A program made the translations under genes and the position numbers. The notes below the pieces were generated by a model. The model ran no database searches, was not told the origin of the DNA, and saw only the letters and a program-made list of their open reading frames with translations. From the NCBI RefSeq assembly GCF_013927005.1, contig NZ_CP055930.1, forward strand, positions 4,774,001-4,838,000: a stretch of 64,000 nucleotides of DNA, in the 5' to 3' direction. Positions 38,083-46,352 of this stretch are shown here, one piece after another (position 1 is the first letter of the stretch; each line of letters starts with the position of its first letter). Origin of the DNA: Enterobacter sp. RHBSTW-00175. GTDB taxonomy: Bacteria; Pseudomonadota; Gammaproteobacteria; Enterobacterales; Enterobacteriaceae.

Positions 38083-39210
38083 ATGAAAATTAATCAACTG
38101 AGCGTGCTGATTGGCGCGGCGCTGCTCGCGACAACCGCACACGCAGCCGAAATTTATAATAAAGATGGTAATAAACTGGATCTGTATGGCTTAGTTTCTG
38201 CCGAACATTATTTCTCCGATAATAACAGCAGCGACTGGAATGGCGACCAAACCTATATGCGTCTTGGTTTCCGTGGTGAAACCCAGGTTAACGATCAAAT
38301 CACTGGTTATGGTCAGTGGCAGATGCATATTAATGCTAACGGCGCGGAATCAGAAAGCAACAATCCACGAACCCGTTATGCGTTTGCTGGCCTGAAGGTG
38401 AAAGACTACGGCTCCATCGATTACGGTCGTAACAAGGGCGTACTGTACGATTCCCTTGGCTATACCGACATGCAGCCTGAGTTCGATGGCATGACCTATG
38501 GCTCAGACCAGTTCATGTTTAGCCGTGCCAACGGTCTGCTGACTTACCGTAATACCGATTTCTTCGGTGCTGTTGATGGTCTCGATTTTGCCCTGCAATA
38601 TCAGGGTAAAAATGACGGTGGCGGTGAGCCTGGCGTGCGCGACGTGTTGCGCCAGAATGGCGATGGTTTCGGTGCATCTATTACTTATGATATCGGCGCA
38701 GGTTTCAGCATTGCCGGCTCCATGATGAGTGCTGATCGCTCTAACGAGCAAAATAACACCAGCGGTATTATGGGGCAGGGTAAACGCGCTGAAGCGTATT
38801 CCGGCGCAATTAAATATGATGCCAATAATATCTATCTGGCCGCTATGTTTACCCAGGCATATAATGCATCGCGCTTTGGCTCTCATTCCAGCGACAGTGC
38901 CTATGGCTATGCGAATAAATCGCAAATCATGGAATTCTACGCGGGTTATCAATTTGATTTCGGTCTGCAACCATTTGTGGCGTATGACGTCCTGAAAGGT
39001 AAAAACCTGGGCAAAGCAGCTACAGGAAATACTTATGGTGACGAAGACCTGATCAAATATGTTGATTTTGGTGCAACGTATAACTTCAACAAAAACATTA
39101 ATGTGTTTGTTGATTATATGGTTAACCTCGTCGATGAAGATAAATTTACCCGTGAAGCCGGGATCAACACCGACGATGTTGTCGCTGTAGGCGTCGTTTA
39201 TCAGTTCTGA
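38083..39210 (+). CDS. OmpC/PhoE-family general porin
   Basis: This is a 375-residue trimeric beta-barrel porin. A 21-residue signal peptide ([21 protein letters not shown]) is followed by [20 protein letters not shown], the constriction-loop motif PEFDG (PEFGG in most OmpC/OmpF) and the C-terminal assembly signal VGVVYQF ending in phenylalanine. It is an additional porin rather than the main OmpC or OmpF, which lie elsewhere; OmpN- or OmpS-like naming would need an alignment. The upstream 217 bases are AT-rich and hold no other gene. It is convergent with tam. Confidence 0.88.
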   Translation: MKINQLSVLIGAALLATTAHAAEIYNKDGNKLDLYGLVSAEHYFSDNNSSDWNGDQTYMRLGFRGETQVNDQITGYGQWQMHINANGAESESNNPRTRYAFAGLKVKDYGSIDYGRNKGVLYDSLGYTDMQPEFDGMTYGSDQFMFSRANGLLTYRNTDFFGAVDGLDFALQYQGKNDGGGEPGVRDVLRQNGDGFGASITYDIGAGFSIAGSMMSADRSNEQNNTSGIMGQGKRAEAYSGAIKYDANNIYLAAMFTQAYNASRFGSHSSDSAYGYANKSQIMEFYAGYQFDFGLQPFVAYDVLKGKNLGKAATGNTYGDEDLIKYVDFGATYNFNKNINVFVDYMVNLVDEDKFTREAGINTDDVVAVGVVYQF

Positions 39211-39218
39211 TAAACGCC

Positions 39219-39977
39219 TCAGGGTACACGTTTAGCGATAATAAACAGTCGCGGAAAAGCCAGCAGTATCTGCCCATTTTCCTGGAGCGGATACTGCTCT
39301 TCCAGCAACTGAAGGTAACGCTTCAGGAAATTATTCTGCTCGCTCTCGTTTAACTCCTGCAACCACGGGCGCAACCCGGTAGCGCTAACCCAGTCAATAA
39401 TCGCCTGGTGCGAACTCATCTTGTGAAAATAGGTTGTCCGCCAGATATCCACTTCACACCCGGTATCGCTCAAAATATCGTAATACGCATATACGCCCGG
39501 TAAGGGTTCACGGCCACGGTCAGGATAACCTTGCTCGTACGCCACTTCGCGCATCGCGACGTGCGTTGGCTCAAGCCAGTTATCAGGCATTTGAATGGCC
39601 AGAACGCCGTTTAAACGCAGTAGCGAAACAAGGTGGGGCAAAAGCGTGTAATGGTCAGGGACCCACTGCAAAGACGCATTGGCGTAAATCAGGCTCAGTG
39701 GCAGACCTGGTTTGTATTGCCGGATATCGGATTCAACAAAACGACACTCTGGCAGCGCATGGCGCGCCTCTTCAAGCATTGCAGGGGAATTATCAACGCC
39801 GGTAATGTCGGCGGCAGGCCAGCGTTGTTTTAACAGTGCTGTGCTATTACCCGGCCCGCAACCGAGATCAACGATTGATGTGACATTGTCAAGGGTGATT
39901 CTGGCGAGCAGTTCAATGGCGGGGCGCGTGCGTTCTGCACCGTATTGCAGATAAAGCGAGGGGTTCCAGTCAGCCAT
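39219..39977 (-). CDS. tam: Trans-aconitate 2-methyltransferase
   Basis: Tam methylates trans-aconitate with S-adenosylmethionine, removing an inhibitor of aconitase. The 252-residue protein equals E. coli Tam in length and motifs: [20 protein letters not shown], the SAM motif [14 protein letters not shown] and [13 protein letters not shown] start at MADWNP; the in-frame ATG 39 bases upstream adds residues not found in Tam. It marks the end of the synteny with the E. coli tam-ydeE block. Confidence 0.94.
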   Translation of the reverse strand: MADWNPSLYLQYGAERTRPAIELLARITLDNVTSIVDLGCGPGNSTALLKQRWPAADITGVDNSPAMLEEARHALPECRFVESDIRQYKPGLPLSLIYANASLQWVPDHYTLLPHLVSLLRLNGVLAIQMPDNWLEPTHVAMREVAYEQGYPDRGREPLPGVYAYYDILSDTGCEVDIWRTTYFHKMSSHQAIIDWVSATGLRPWLQELNESEQNNFLKRYLQLLEEQYPLQENGQILLAFPRLFIIAKRVP

Positions 39978-40019
39978 TTGCGCATCTCCTGTTTTATTCT
40001 TCAGCAAGAATAGCATAGG

Positions 40020-40048
40020 CAGATACCTGTGCGGCGCGCAGGTATCTG
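40020..40048. terminator. Hairpin between tam and the NudK-like gene
   Basis: CAGATACCTG (40020-40029) and CAGGTATCTG (40039-40048) are perfect 10-bp arms around a 9-base loop, 14 bases past the stop of the NudK-like gene. No T-run follows on the minus strand, so it may be a 3' hairpin rather than a strong terminator. Confidence 0.5.
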
Positions 40049-40061
40049 TTGAGATTTGATG

Positions 40062-40646
40062 TTATACAATACCTTTCAGTGCAACGTGATAGAGCAGTAT
40101 GATGGTTTTACCATCGACGATAAGCCCGGTTTCAATTCCGCGCAAAGCATCTTCAAGCGTCAGCTCAAGCACTTCGATATCTTCACCTTCCGCTTTTATA
40201 CCCCCACCAGCACTTGCCCGGTCGTGGGGCTGATATTCAGCAAGATAGAAATAGAGTTTTTCGGTAACAGAGCCGGGACTCATGTACGCCTCGAAAACCT
40301 TCTGCACGCGGGAGACACGAAAGCCGGTCTCTTCCTCTGCTTCGGCTTTGATTCTGCTTTCAGGATCCATGTTGTCCAGAAGCCCAGCTGCAGATTCAAT
40401 CAGATAGCCATTATGTCCGTTGATAAACACCGGGAAGCGGAACTGGCGGGTCAGGATCACCGTTTTTTTATCGCGGTTATAGAGCAGGATCGTTGCGCCG
40501 TTTCCCCGGTCATAGACTTCGCGCTGCTGTCTTTGCCATTCACCGTCGTGGCGTTGCAGGTCAAATGTGTATTTTTTCAGGATGTACCAGTTATCGGACA
40601 ACGTCTTCGTTTCGATGATGCGTATTTCTGCATGTTTGGTGTGCAC
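40062..40646 (-). CDS. NudK-like Nudix hydrolase (GDP-mannose pyrophosphatase type)
   Basis: This is a Nudix hydrolase of 194 residues related to E. coli NudK, which splits GDP-mannose. It shares REVYDRGNGATILLYN, AGLLDN, FEAYMSPGSVTE and DGKTIILLYH with NudK; the Nudix box is AGLLDNMDPESRIKAEAEEETGF with the EAxEETG metal-binding core. I choose the GTG at 40646 (AGGAG eight bases upstream) over the ATG at 40703, which lacks a site. The true nudK lies elsewhere in these genomes, so this may be a paralogue. Confidence 0.8.
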   Translation of the reverse strand: MHTKHAEIRIIETKTLSDNWYILKKYTFDLQRHDGEWQRQQREVYDRGNGATILLYNRDKKTVILTRQFRFPVFINGHNGYLIESAAGLLDNMDPESRIKAEAEEETGFRVSRVQKVFEAYMSPGSVTEKLYFYLAEYQPHDRASAGGGIKAEGEDIEVLELTLEDALRGIETGLIVDGKTIILLYHVALKGIV

Positions 40647-40733
40647 GATTGTATCTCCTCGCGTTGAGCTGTTATCATAATCAGCATAAACGCGCATTTT
40701 CAAGATAAAACGTGCAATATCAGGAAAACGACT

Positions 40734-41507
40734 ATGCTAACCAGCCAGAGAAAGCAATTGATCCTTGAAAAACTTGGCGCGGAGGGACAGGTTCTCTCCA
40801 GGGAACTGAGCCTCCATTTTGATGTGTCCGAAGATACTATCCGCCGCGATTTGCGCGAGCTTGCCGCAGAAGGGCGTCTGCAACGCGTCCACGGCGGCGC
40901 ATTGCCATCTTCCACTGCGATTGCTCCGTTTGCTGAACGTAAGACGCTGAAAATTGACGCTAAAAAGAGTGTCGCCAGAAAAGGGGCTCAGCTGATTTCT
41001 GCGGGGCAAGTGGTGATTGTGGATGGTGGGACAACCACCTCCGAACTGCTGACCTTTTTACCACGGGATCTGCGCATTACCGTGGTGACGCACAGCCCGG
41101 GAATTGCGTTGGGTCTGGTCGATCATCCGTGTGTTGAGGTTATCCTGATTGGCGGGCGACTGTATAAGCACTCGATTGTTACCGTGGGTGCCGCGGCCAT
41201 TGAGGGTATCGGTAACATTCATGCCGATCTGTTCTTTATGGGTGTCACCGGTATTCATCCTGATGCCGGCCTGACGACGGGAGATTATGAAGAAGCGTGC
41301 ATCAAACGTGCATTTTCCGGCAGAGCGGCTGAAACCATCGTTCTGGCTTCACCGGAGAAAATTAATGCCGCATCGTCTTTTGTGATTGGCGACCTGTCGC
41401 TTATCAACACTGTCGTGGTTGAAAGCGACACCGATAAGACCTGGATAAAAGCGATCAAAGAAAAGGGTGTTTCCGTGATTACGACGGCTGACCCTGATAA
41501 CGAATGA
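40734..41507 (+). CDS. DeoR/GlpR-family transcriptional regulator
   Basis: This is a 257-residue repressor. The N-terminal HTH (LSRELSLHFDVSEDTIRRDL, then RVHGGALP) is the DeoR signature. The C-terminal sensor is an isomerase-like domain with VDGGTTTSELL, VVTHSPGIALGL and GVTGIHPDAGLTTGDYEEA, binding a sugar phosphate in this family. It is divergent from the NudK-like gene (gap 87 bases), but no sugar operon is adjacent, so its target is not evident. The last 29 bases overlap a convergent kinase gene. Confidence 0.85.
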   Translation: MLTSQRKQLILEKLGAEGQVLSRELSLHFDVSEDTIRRDLRELAAEGRLQRVHGGALPSSTAIAPFAERKTLKIDAKKSVARKGAQLISAGQVVIVDGGTTTSELLTFLPRDLRITVVTHSPGIALGLVDHPCVEVILIGGRLYKHSIVTVGAAAIEGIGNIHADLFFMGVTGIHPDAGLTTGDYEEACIKRAFSGRAAETIVLASPEKINAASSFVIGDLSLINTVVVESDTDKTWIKAIKEKGVSVITTADPDNE

Positions 41508-41967
41508 TGTTGAATCCTTCCTGTTCTTCCGGGGCGACAAAGTAACGGGTGATCAGGTCGAATTGCTCATCGGAGGCTGCAAAATCATGCTCGCCAGAAG
41601 CATTTCTGGCGCGCAGCCTGGTTTTACAAATATCGTCCGCCACATCCAAAAAATGCAGCTGATGCGGCACCCCGGATTCACGGATAACCGTCATCATCCA
41701 CTGGCGGTTAGCAACGGTGTTCGCCGGGAAATCGAGCACCACTGAGACTCCCGCTTTCAGTAACGCCACAAGATGCGGCGTGAGTGCCAGACGTAATTTT
41801 CCTGCGCAACGAACATAGTCTGCCACGCTTGCCATCTGGTCGGCGTAAAGCGCCGCAAGCCAGGTATCCTCACTTATCACCAACGTGCCAGGCGTTTCGC
41901 TCAGGCTCGCGGCCAGCGTGGATTTTCCGCTGGCGATTTTCCCGCAAAGAAGATGCAGCATTGACAT
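41479..41967 (-). CDS. P-loop kinase-like ATPase
   Basis: This is a 162-residue P-loop protein (AAA_33/zeta-toxin-like kinase group). Walker A is LLCGKIASGKSTLAASL at the N-terminus, then ISEDTWLAALY as nucleophile-binding region, VSVVLDFPANT and CKTRLRARNA as lid with arginines. Small kinases of this group phosphorylate nucleotides, sugars or antibiotics; the substrate is unknown. I start at MSMLHLL (GGAG six bases upstream) instead of the ATG 21 bases earlier. Confidence 0.8.
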   Translation of the reverse strand: MSMLHLLCGKIASGKSTLAASLSETPGTLVISEDTWLAALYADQMASVADYVRCAGKLRLALTPHLVALLKAGVSVVLDFPANTVANRQWMMTVIRESGVPHQLHFLDVADDICKTRLRARNASGEHDFAASDEQFDLITRYFVAPEEQEGFNIIRYQGQPS

Positions 41968-42068
41968 AATATGCTCCGCTATTGACATGAAAATTCAGGA
42001 TAACGTGACTACGCTTAGGTGGAAACTGCCAAAAACGGTGAGCAGATTTTACGCTTAAGGAACAGACC

Positions 42069-42422
42069 ATGTTTCAGAAGATGTGTGTAGCAACCCTGGC
42101 ATGTTTTGCCGTGGTGAGTTGCTCGTCTCAGGGGTATTTATCCCCTCAGGAAAAGAAATACCAGCGGGTTGATGCGGCGGCGCATCAGTGTTCGGAAGAG
42201 GTAAAAGAGAAAACGATTGATCTGGTGGCTAAGGGGAAATCAACCAACAGCCGCTGGACGACGGTGAAATATGTTCTTCCGCTGGATGAGGAATTCACCA
42301 CCCAGCGGGTACGCGTTGTTGAATACAGAACATCCACAATTTTGGATAACGGCGACCCGGGACGGGCATGGAAGGCGTGTATGCACAGCAAAGATGCCCT
42401 GGTGCCTGAACTCGCTTTCTGA
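42069..42422 (+). CDS. Hypothetical lipoprotein
   Basis: This is a 117-residue protein with a lipoprotein signal: MFQKMCVATLACFAVVSCSS has a lipobox with Cys18 preceded by VVS. The mature part is short and charged with no family I recognise; two further cysteines (HQCSEE and KACMHS) may form a disulfide. It has its own promoter region after the divergent kinase gene. Envelope location is likely, function unknown. Confidence 0.7.
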   Translation: MFQKMCVATLACFAVVSCSSQGYLSPQEKKYQRVDAAAHQCSEEVKEKTIDLVAKGKSTNSRWTTVKYVLPLDEEFTTQRVRVVEYRTSTILDNGDPGRAWKACMHSKDALVPELAF

Positions 42423-42563
42423 CCGGGGCTTGCGTTCACCGTTCCTTTCATTGAAACCATTACCGTATTTTTGCCAGCTTTCACGGTTGGGTGTCGGTGA
42501 CAAAAAGGTTATGTCACTGGCGGCTACGTATACTCATGATTTTTATCCGAATCAGGAAAAAAT

Positions 42564-43856
42564 ATGACGATACGTAATGTGTGTGATTTTGGGGCAGATC
42601 CCAGCGGGCGACAGGTATCAACGACCGCCATTCAGCGGGCAATTGCCGAGACGGGCCACAACGATACCCTGGTGATCCCGGCAGGCCGTTTCCTTACAGG
42701 CTCCCTTTTCCTGAAAAGTGGAATGACCCTGCACCTGGAGGCAGGCGCACAGCTTCTTGGCAGCCAGCGCCTGGATGACTATCCGCTGATTGATACCCGC
42801 GTGGCGGGCATTGATATGCGCTGGCCTGGGGCGATTATCAATATTATTGATTGCCATGATGTCCGTATCACCGGCAGCGGCACAATCGATGGTCAGGGGC
42901 TTGTCTGGTGGCAACGCTTCTGGGGGGATGACGAGCAGAGTGGCATGTTGGGAGATTACAGCGCCAGAGGCCTTCGCTGGGTGGTGGATTATGACTGCCA
43001 GCGACCGCGTAACATTCTGGTGTATGAAAGTGAGCGCATCACGCTGCGTGATTTCACCAGCCGCGAGTCGGGCTTCTGGAATGTGCATCTCTGCTATTCA
43101 CGGCATATTACGCTCGACAGCGTTCAGATAAGCAATTCAGCAGGGCCAAGCACCGATGGCATTGATATCGATTCCTGCGAACAGGTACGGGTGGAACGCT
43201 GTGTCGTTTCCTGTAATGACGACAATATTTGTATCAAAGCAGGGCGAGGACAGGAGGCCGCGTCAAAAGCCCGCAGCGCACGGGATATTGTCATTCGCGA
43301 CTGTACGCTGAACAGTGGTTCCGGTATTACCCTTGGCAGTGAAACTTCTGGCGGGATTGAACGGGTATTGATTGAACATAATCGCTTCAACGGCACGGGC
43401 GTGGGCTTTCGCATTAAGTCTGCCCGTAATCGCGGTGGCTTTATTCGCGATATCAAGGTTCGCCATCTGCAACTCGTTGATGTGCGTTTCCCGGTGATGA
43501 TCCAGCTGAACTGGTTTGCACAATACAGCTATGGCGAGCGAGGGGACCTGACGGATAAACCCGACCACTGGCGCAAACTGGCGGACGATGTTCAGGGAGA
43601 GGCGGGTCTGACGTATGTCAGTAATCTGTCGCTGGAGAATATCTCTGCGCGCCGCTCAGAAAACAGTGTATTTTCCCGCGCCTTCTTTATTGAGGGCTAT
43701 CCAGACCGACCAATTTCGACGTTAACGCTGGCATCCGTTGTGATAGACGCCAGCGAGTTCGGCAAAATATCCGGCGTGAATGGCCTGGTGTTACGTGATG
43801 TGCAGGTGACGGCCACAGACACCACGCAGGATGTTAACGACATTTATGAACGATAA
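42564..43856 (+). CDS. Glycoside hydrolase family 28 (polygalacturonase-like)
   Basis: This is a right-handed beta-helix protein of 430 residues. The start NVCDFGADPSGRQVSTTAIQ is the pectate-lyase-3 type N-terminus. GH28 motifs are modified: STDGIDIDSC for NTD, CNDDNICIK for the DD pair, GSGITLGSETSGG where GHG is usual (histidine lost) and FRIKSARNRGG for RIK. There is no signal peptide, so it would act on imported oligogalacturonides in the cytoplasm. uxaB in the same window handles a downstream galacturonate step. The missing histidine makes the exact activity uncertain. Confidence 0.8.
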   Translation: MTIRNVCDFGADPSGRQVSTTAIQRAIAETGHNDTLVIPAGRFLTGSLFLKSGMTLHLEAGAQLLGSQRLDDYPLIDTRVAGIDMRWPGAIINIIDCHDVRITGSGTIDGQGLVWWQRFWGDDEQSGMLGDYSARGLRWVVDYDCQRPRNILVYESERITLRDFTSRESGFWNVHLCYSRHITLDSVQISNSAGPSTDGIDIDSCEQVRVERCVVSCNDDNICIKAGRGQEAASKARSARDIVIRDCTLNSGSGITLGSETSGGIERVLIEHNRFNGTGVGFRIKSARNRGGFIRDIKVRHLQLVDVRFPVMIQLNWFAQYSYGERGDLTDKPDHWRKLADDVQGEAGLTYVSNLSLENISARRSENSVFSRAFFIEGYPDRPISTLTLASVVIDASEFGKISGVNGLVLRDVQVTATDTTQDVNDIYER

Positions 43857-43877
43857 CCACGCCCTGCATAAACGGGC

Positions 43878-44867
43878 TTAAACCGTAACGATAATTTTGC
43901 CGGTCTGGTTATTCGATTCCATATAACGGTGTGCCTGTACGATGTCATCGAACGAAAATACCTTATCAATGACGGGTTTTAATTTCCCGGAACGCAACCC
44001 GTCGTAGACAAAGGCTTTTGCTCTGGCCATTTTTTCCGGGTTCGTGGTGATTTCAAACAGCTCGTAGCCCCGGAAGAGAAGGTGTTTCACCAGAATATCC
44101 ATCACCGGGATCGACAGGTTACGTTCGTCCAGTGCGCCGTACTGGAAATACACGCCGTCTTTCGCCATTCCGCTGGCCAGTTTTGCCACATCAGGGCCGC
44201 CGACCGGGTCGAACACAATATTTACCCCTGCGCGTTGAGTCAGCTTGTTTAGTTCTTCGGCAACGTCTTGCTCGGTGGTGGCAATCACCGCTGACGCGCC
44301 CGCATCCATCAGTAGCGCATTTTTATGGCGGGTACGTGAAAGTGCGATCGGATAAGCCGCGACCATATTTGCGATTTGCATGGCGGCAATGCCCACGCTG
44401 CTTGATGCCGCGCCAATCGCGACATATTGCCCGGCCTGCAAATTGCCGTACTCAATCAGCGCGCCGTAAGCGGTAACAAACATCATCCAGCTGGCGGCAG
44501 CCTCTTCGAAGGAGAGATTCTCAGGGTGTTTTACCACGGCATGAACGGGGGCATTTACCCGCTCGGCGTACATGCCATATTCGCTGAACATAAAAGAGGG
44601 AATAACGCTGACGCTATCGCCCGGGGCAAAATCCGTGACGCCGGAGCCCACGGCTTCGACAATCCCGGCGGCTTCGTATCCCAGGCGGGCAGGAAACTGC
44701 GGCTCAATCACGTATTGCCCGGTGCGATACATCACTTCGGCCCGGTTAATACCGATGGCCTTCACGCGAATTTGCACTTCATGGCTTGCTGGCGCGGCGA
44801 CTGTCATGTGAGTGATTTCCAGCACGTCTGGCGCACCGGTACGATTAAAAGTGACAACTTTAGACAT
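43878..44867 (-). CDS. Zinc-independent quinone oxidoreductase-like MDR enzyme
   Basis: This is a 329-residue medium-chain dehydrogenase/reductase. The GroES-like N-terminal part (VRVKAIGINRAEVMYRTGQY in outline) and ARLGYEAAGIVEAVGSGV are conserved, the nucleotide site is AIGAASSSVGIAAMQIAN and the catalytic zinc cysteines are absent, as in quinone oxidoreductases. NADPH is the probable cofactor. I start at MSKVVTF; the longer frame has no ribosome site. It lies 116 bases downstream of a LysR gene on the same strand, which may regulate it. Confidence 0.8.
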   Translation of the reverse strand: MSKVVTFNRTGAPDVLEITHMTVAAPASHEVQIRVKAIGINRAEVMYRTGQYVIEPQFPARLGYEAAGIVEAVGSGVTDFAPGDSVSVIPSFMFSEYGMYAERVNAPVHAVVKHPENLSFEEAAASWMMFVTAYGALIEYGNLQAGQYVAIGAASSSVGIAAMQIANMVAAYPIALSRTRHKNALLMDAGASAVIATTEQDVAEELNKLTQRAGVNIVFDPVGGPDVAKLASGMAKDGVYFQYGALDERNLSIPVMDILVKHLLFRGYELFEITTNPEKMARAKAFVYDGLRSGKLKPVIDKVFSFDDIVQAHRYMESNNQTGKIIVTV

Positions 44868-44983
44868 AGTAAACCCCACGATAAAACGACTTAATGATCC
44901 GATGGGGTTACTGTAAGAGGTTGTTCGTGAAGGATAAAGCACCACTCAGGCACCTCAGTGTTGCCTTTAAATTACCAATCGAA

Positions 44984-45886
44984 TCAGCCCTGATAGCGAG
45001 AAAAGACGTCACTGAACCAGTCAATAAAGACCCTGACTTTTGGCGGTAAATAGCGTCTGTCCGGGAACAACACAGACACGTCTTTTGGGGCGCAGAGGTA
45101 CTGCGACAGAACCGGGACCAGCGCCCCGGAGGCGATATGTGGAGCAAGCGCAACACTAATGCCCTGGATCAAGCCCAGCCCATTAAGCGCCGAGGTCAGA
45201 AAGGTATCTGAATTATCCACCAGAATACTGCTTTTGACTTTCTGGTTAACTACTTTGCCCTCAACAATAAATTGCCAGTCCATCACTTCACGGCTGTTCC
45301 GGCTGAAGAAATTGACGGCTTTATGATCCTGGAGTTGGTCCAGTGTCTGAGGTTGACCATATTTTTCCAGATAAGAAGGGGCGGCACAGGTCATCAGCTG
45401 GACACTGCCCAGACGGCGGGAAATAAAGCTTGAGTCTTCCAGTTTGCCCAGGCGAATAACGCAGTCGATCCCTTCCGACAGAAAATCAATTTTGCGATCT
45501 GTTGAGGTTAAAACAACATCAATATCGGGATAGCGCTGCTGAAAATCGCCCATCGCAGGGATCAGCACTGTATGGGTGAGCGCGAGAGGGGAATCCACCC
45601 TTAATCGCCCGTGTGGGTGCTGCCCGGACGAGTAGGACGCCATCAGTTCGGCAGCTTCGTTTAACAAGAGTTTTGACCTTTCGTAAAATGCGTGCCCCTC
45701 GTCAGTCAGCTGGAGCTTTCGGGTAGTCCGGTGCAATAACTTTACCCCCAGCTCGTTTTCCAGCCGGGTGCTCGCTTTACTGATGGATGGCCGGTGTGTT
45801 TGCAACTGTTCGGCCGCGCGGGTAAAGCTGTTTAGCTCAACAACCCGGACAAAGATATCCATATATTCAAGCATGTTAGGGCGCAT
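44984..45886 (-). CDS. LysR family transcriptional regulator
   Basis: This is a 300-residue LysR-type regulator with N-terminal HTH (FVRVVELNSFTRAAEQLQTH, SISKASTRLENELGVKLLHR) and effector domain (GRLRVDSPLALTHTVLIPAM, IDCVIRLGKLEDSSFISRRL), the subgroup that often controls a neighbouring oxidoreductase. The oxidoreductase gene follows on the same strand. The opposite side faces the hipBA operators, and nothing ties it to hipBA. Confidence 0.85.
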   Translation of the reverse strand: MRPNMLEYMDIFVRVVELNSFTRAAEQLQTHRPSISKASTRLENELGVKLLHRTTRKLQLTDEGHAFYERSKLLLNEAAELMASYSSGQHPHGRLRVDSPLALTHTVLIPAMGDFQQRYPDIDVVLTSTDRKIDFLSEGIDCVIRLGKLEDSSFISRRLGSVQLMTCAAPSYLEKYGQPQTLDQLQDHKAVNFFSRNSREVMDWQFIVEGKVVNQKVKSSILVDNSDTFLTSALNGLGLIQGISVALAPHIASGALVPVLSQYLCAPKDVSVLFPDRRYLPPKVRVFIDWFSDVFSRYQG

Positions 45887-45960
45887 ATTTTGATCTCGTC
45901 GTCATGGTAACGTTGCTCTTTGATTGTATCAGACGGGAAAGTGAGAAGAACGGGCTTATT

Positions 45961-46064
45961 TATCCCCTGCAAGGGATAAACGCCGAAATATCCCTTGCAG
46001 GGGATAAAGCATTGACAATATCCCCTGCAAGGGATAATACTGACAATATCCCTTTGAGAGGATA
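45961..46064. promoter_or_regulatory. Four HipB operators and hipBA promoter
   Basis: Four copies of TATCC-N8-GGATA occur at 45961-45978, 45989-46006, 46019-46036 and 46047-46064 (TATCCCCTGCAAGGGATA in the first and third). Starts are 28, 30 and 28 bases apart. A -35 TTGACA (46012-46017) and -10 TAATAC (46035-46040), 17 bases apart, enclose operator 3. This is the E. coli hipBA autorepression layout. Confidence 0.93.
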
Positions 46065-46082
46065 AACCACGGGCGTGAACAG

Positions 46083-46352
46083 ATGAAACCACCAATGATT
46101 TATAGTCCGGTCCAGTTGGCAAATACCATGAAACTGGTGCGTCAGAAAAATAACTGGACGCAAAGCGACCTGGCCAAAAGAATCGGCATTAAGCAGGCCA
46201 CCATCTCAAATTTTGAAAACAACCCGGATAACACCACGCTGACAACGTTCTTCAGGATCTTGCAATCCCTTGGAATGACAATGGCGTTGTATGAAAAAGA
46301 CGATGCGGCGTCGGGGTCAGACAATAACAGCCAACAGGGCCTGGACTGGTAA
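46083..46352 (+). CDS. hipB: Antitoxin HipB
   Basis: This is the antitoxin and operator-binding protein of hipBA (89 residues). The HTH (WTQSDLAKRIGIKQATISNF, then ENNPDNTTLTTFFRILQSL) is nearly the same as in E. coli HipB, including residues that read TATCC. The C-terminal tail ends in tryptophan (QGLDW), which in E. coli fits into HipA and directs degradation by Lon. Its stop overlaps the hipA start by one base. Confidence 0.93.
   Translation: MKPPMIYSPVQLANTMKLVRQKNNWTQSDLAKRIGIKQATISNFENNPDNTTLTTFFRILQSLGMTMALYEKDDAASGSDNNSQQGLDW

Noticed and set aside
38083..39210. Assigning the porin as ompC
   Set aside because: The PEFDG loop and the location next to tam do not fit the main OmpC locus; only the family can be stated.
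40062..40646. Assigning the Nudix gene as nudK itself
   Set aside because: It is clearly related but lies outside the usual nudK neighbourhood and differs at the N-terminus, so it may be a paralogue.
46010..46064. Repeat cluster that resembles a short CRISPR array
   Set aside because: The repeats are 18-bp palindromes TATCC-N8-GGATA with 10-12-base gaps, which are HipB operators. I saw no CRISPR array elsewhere in the window.
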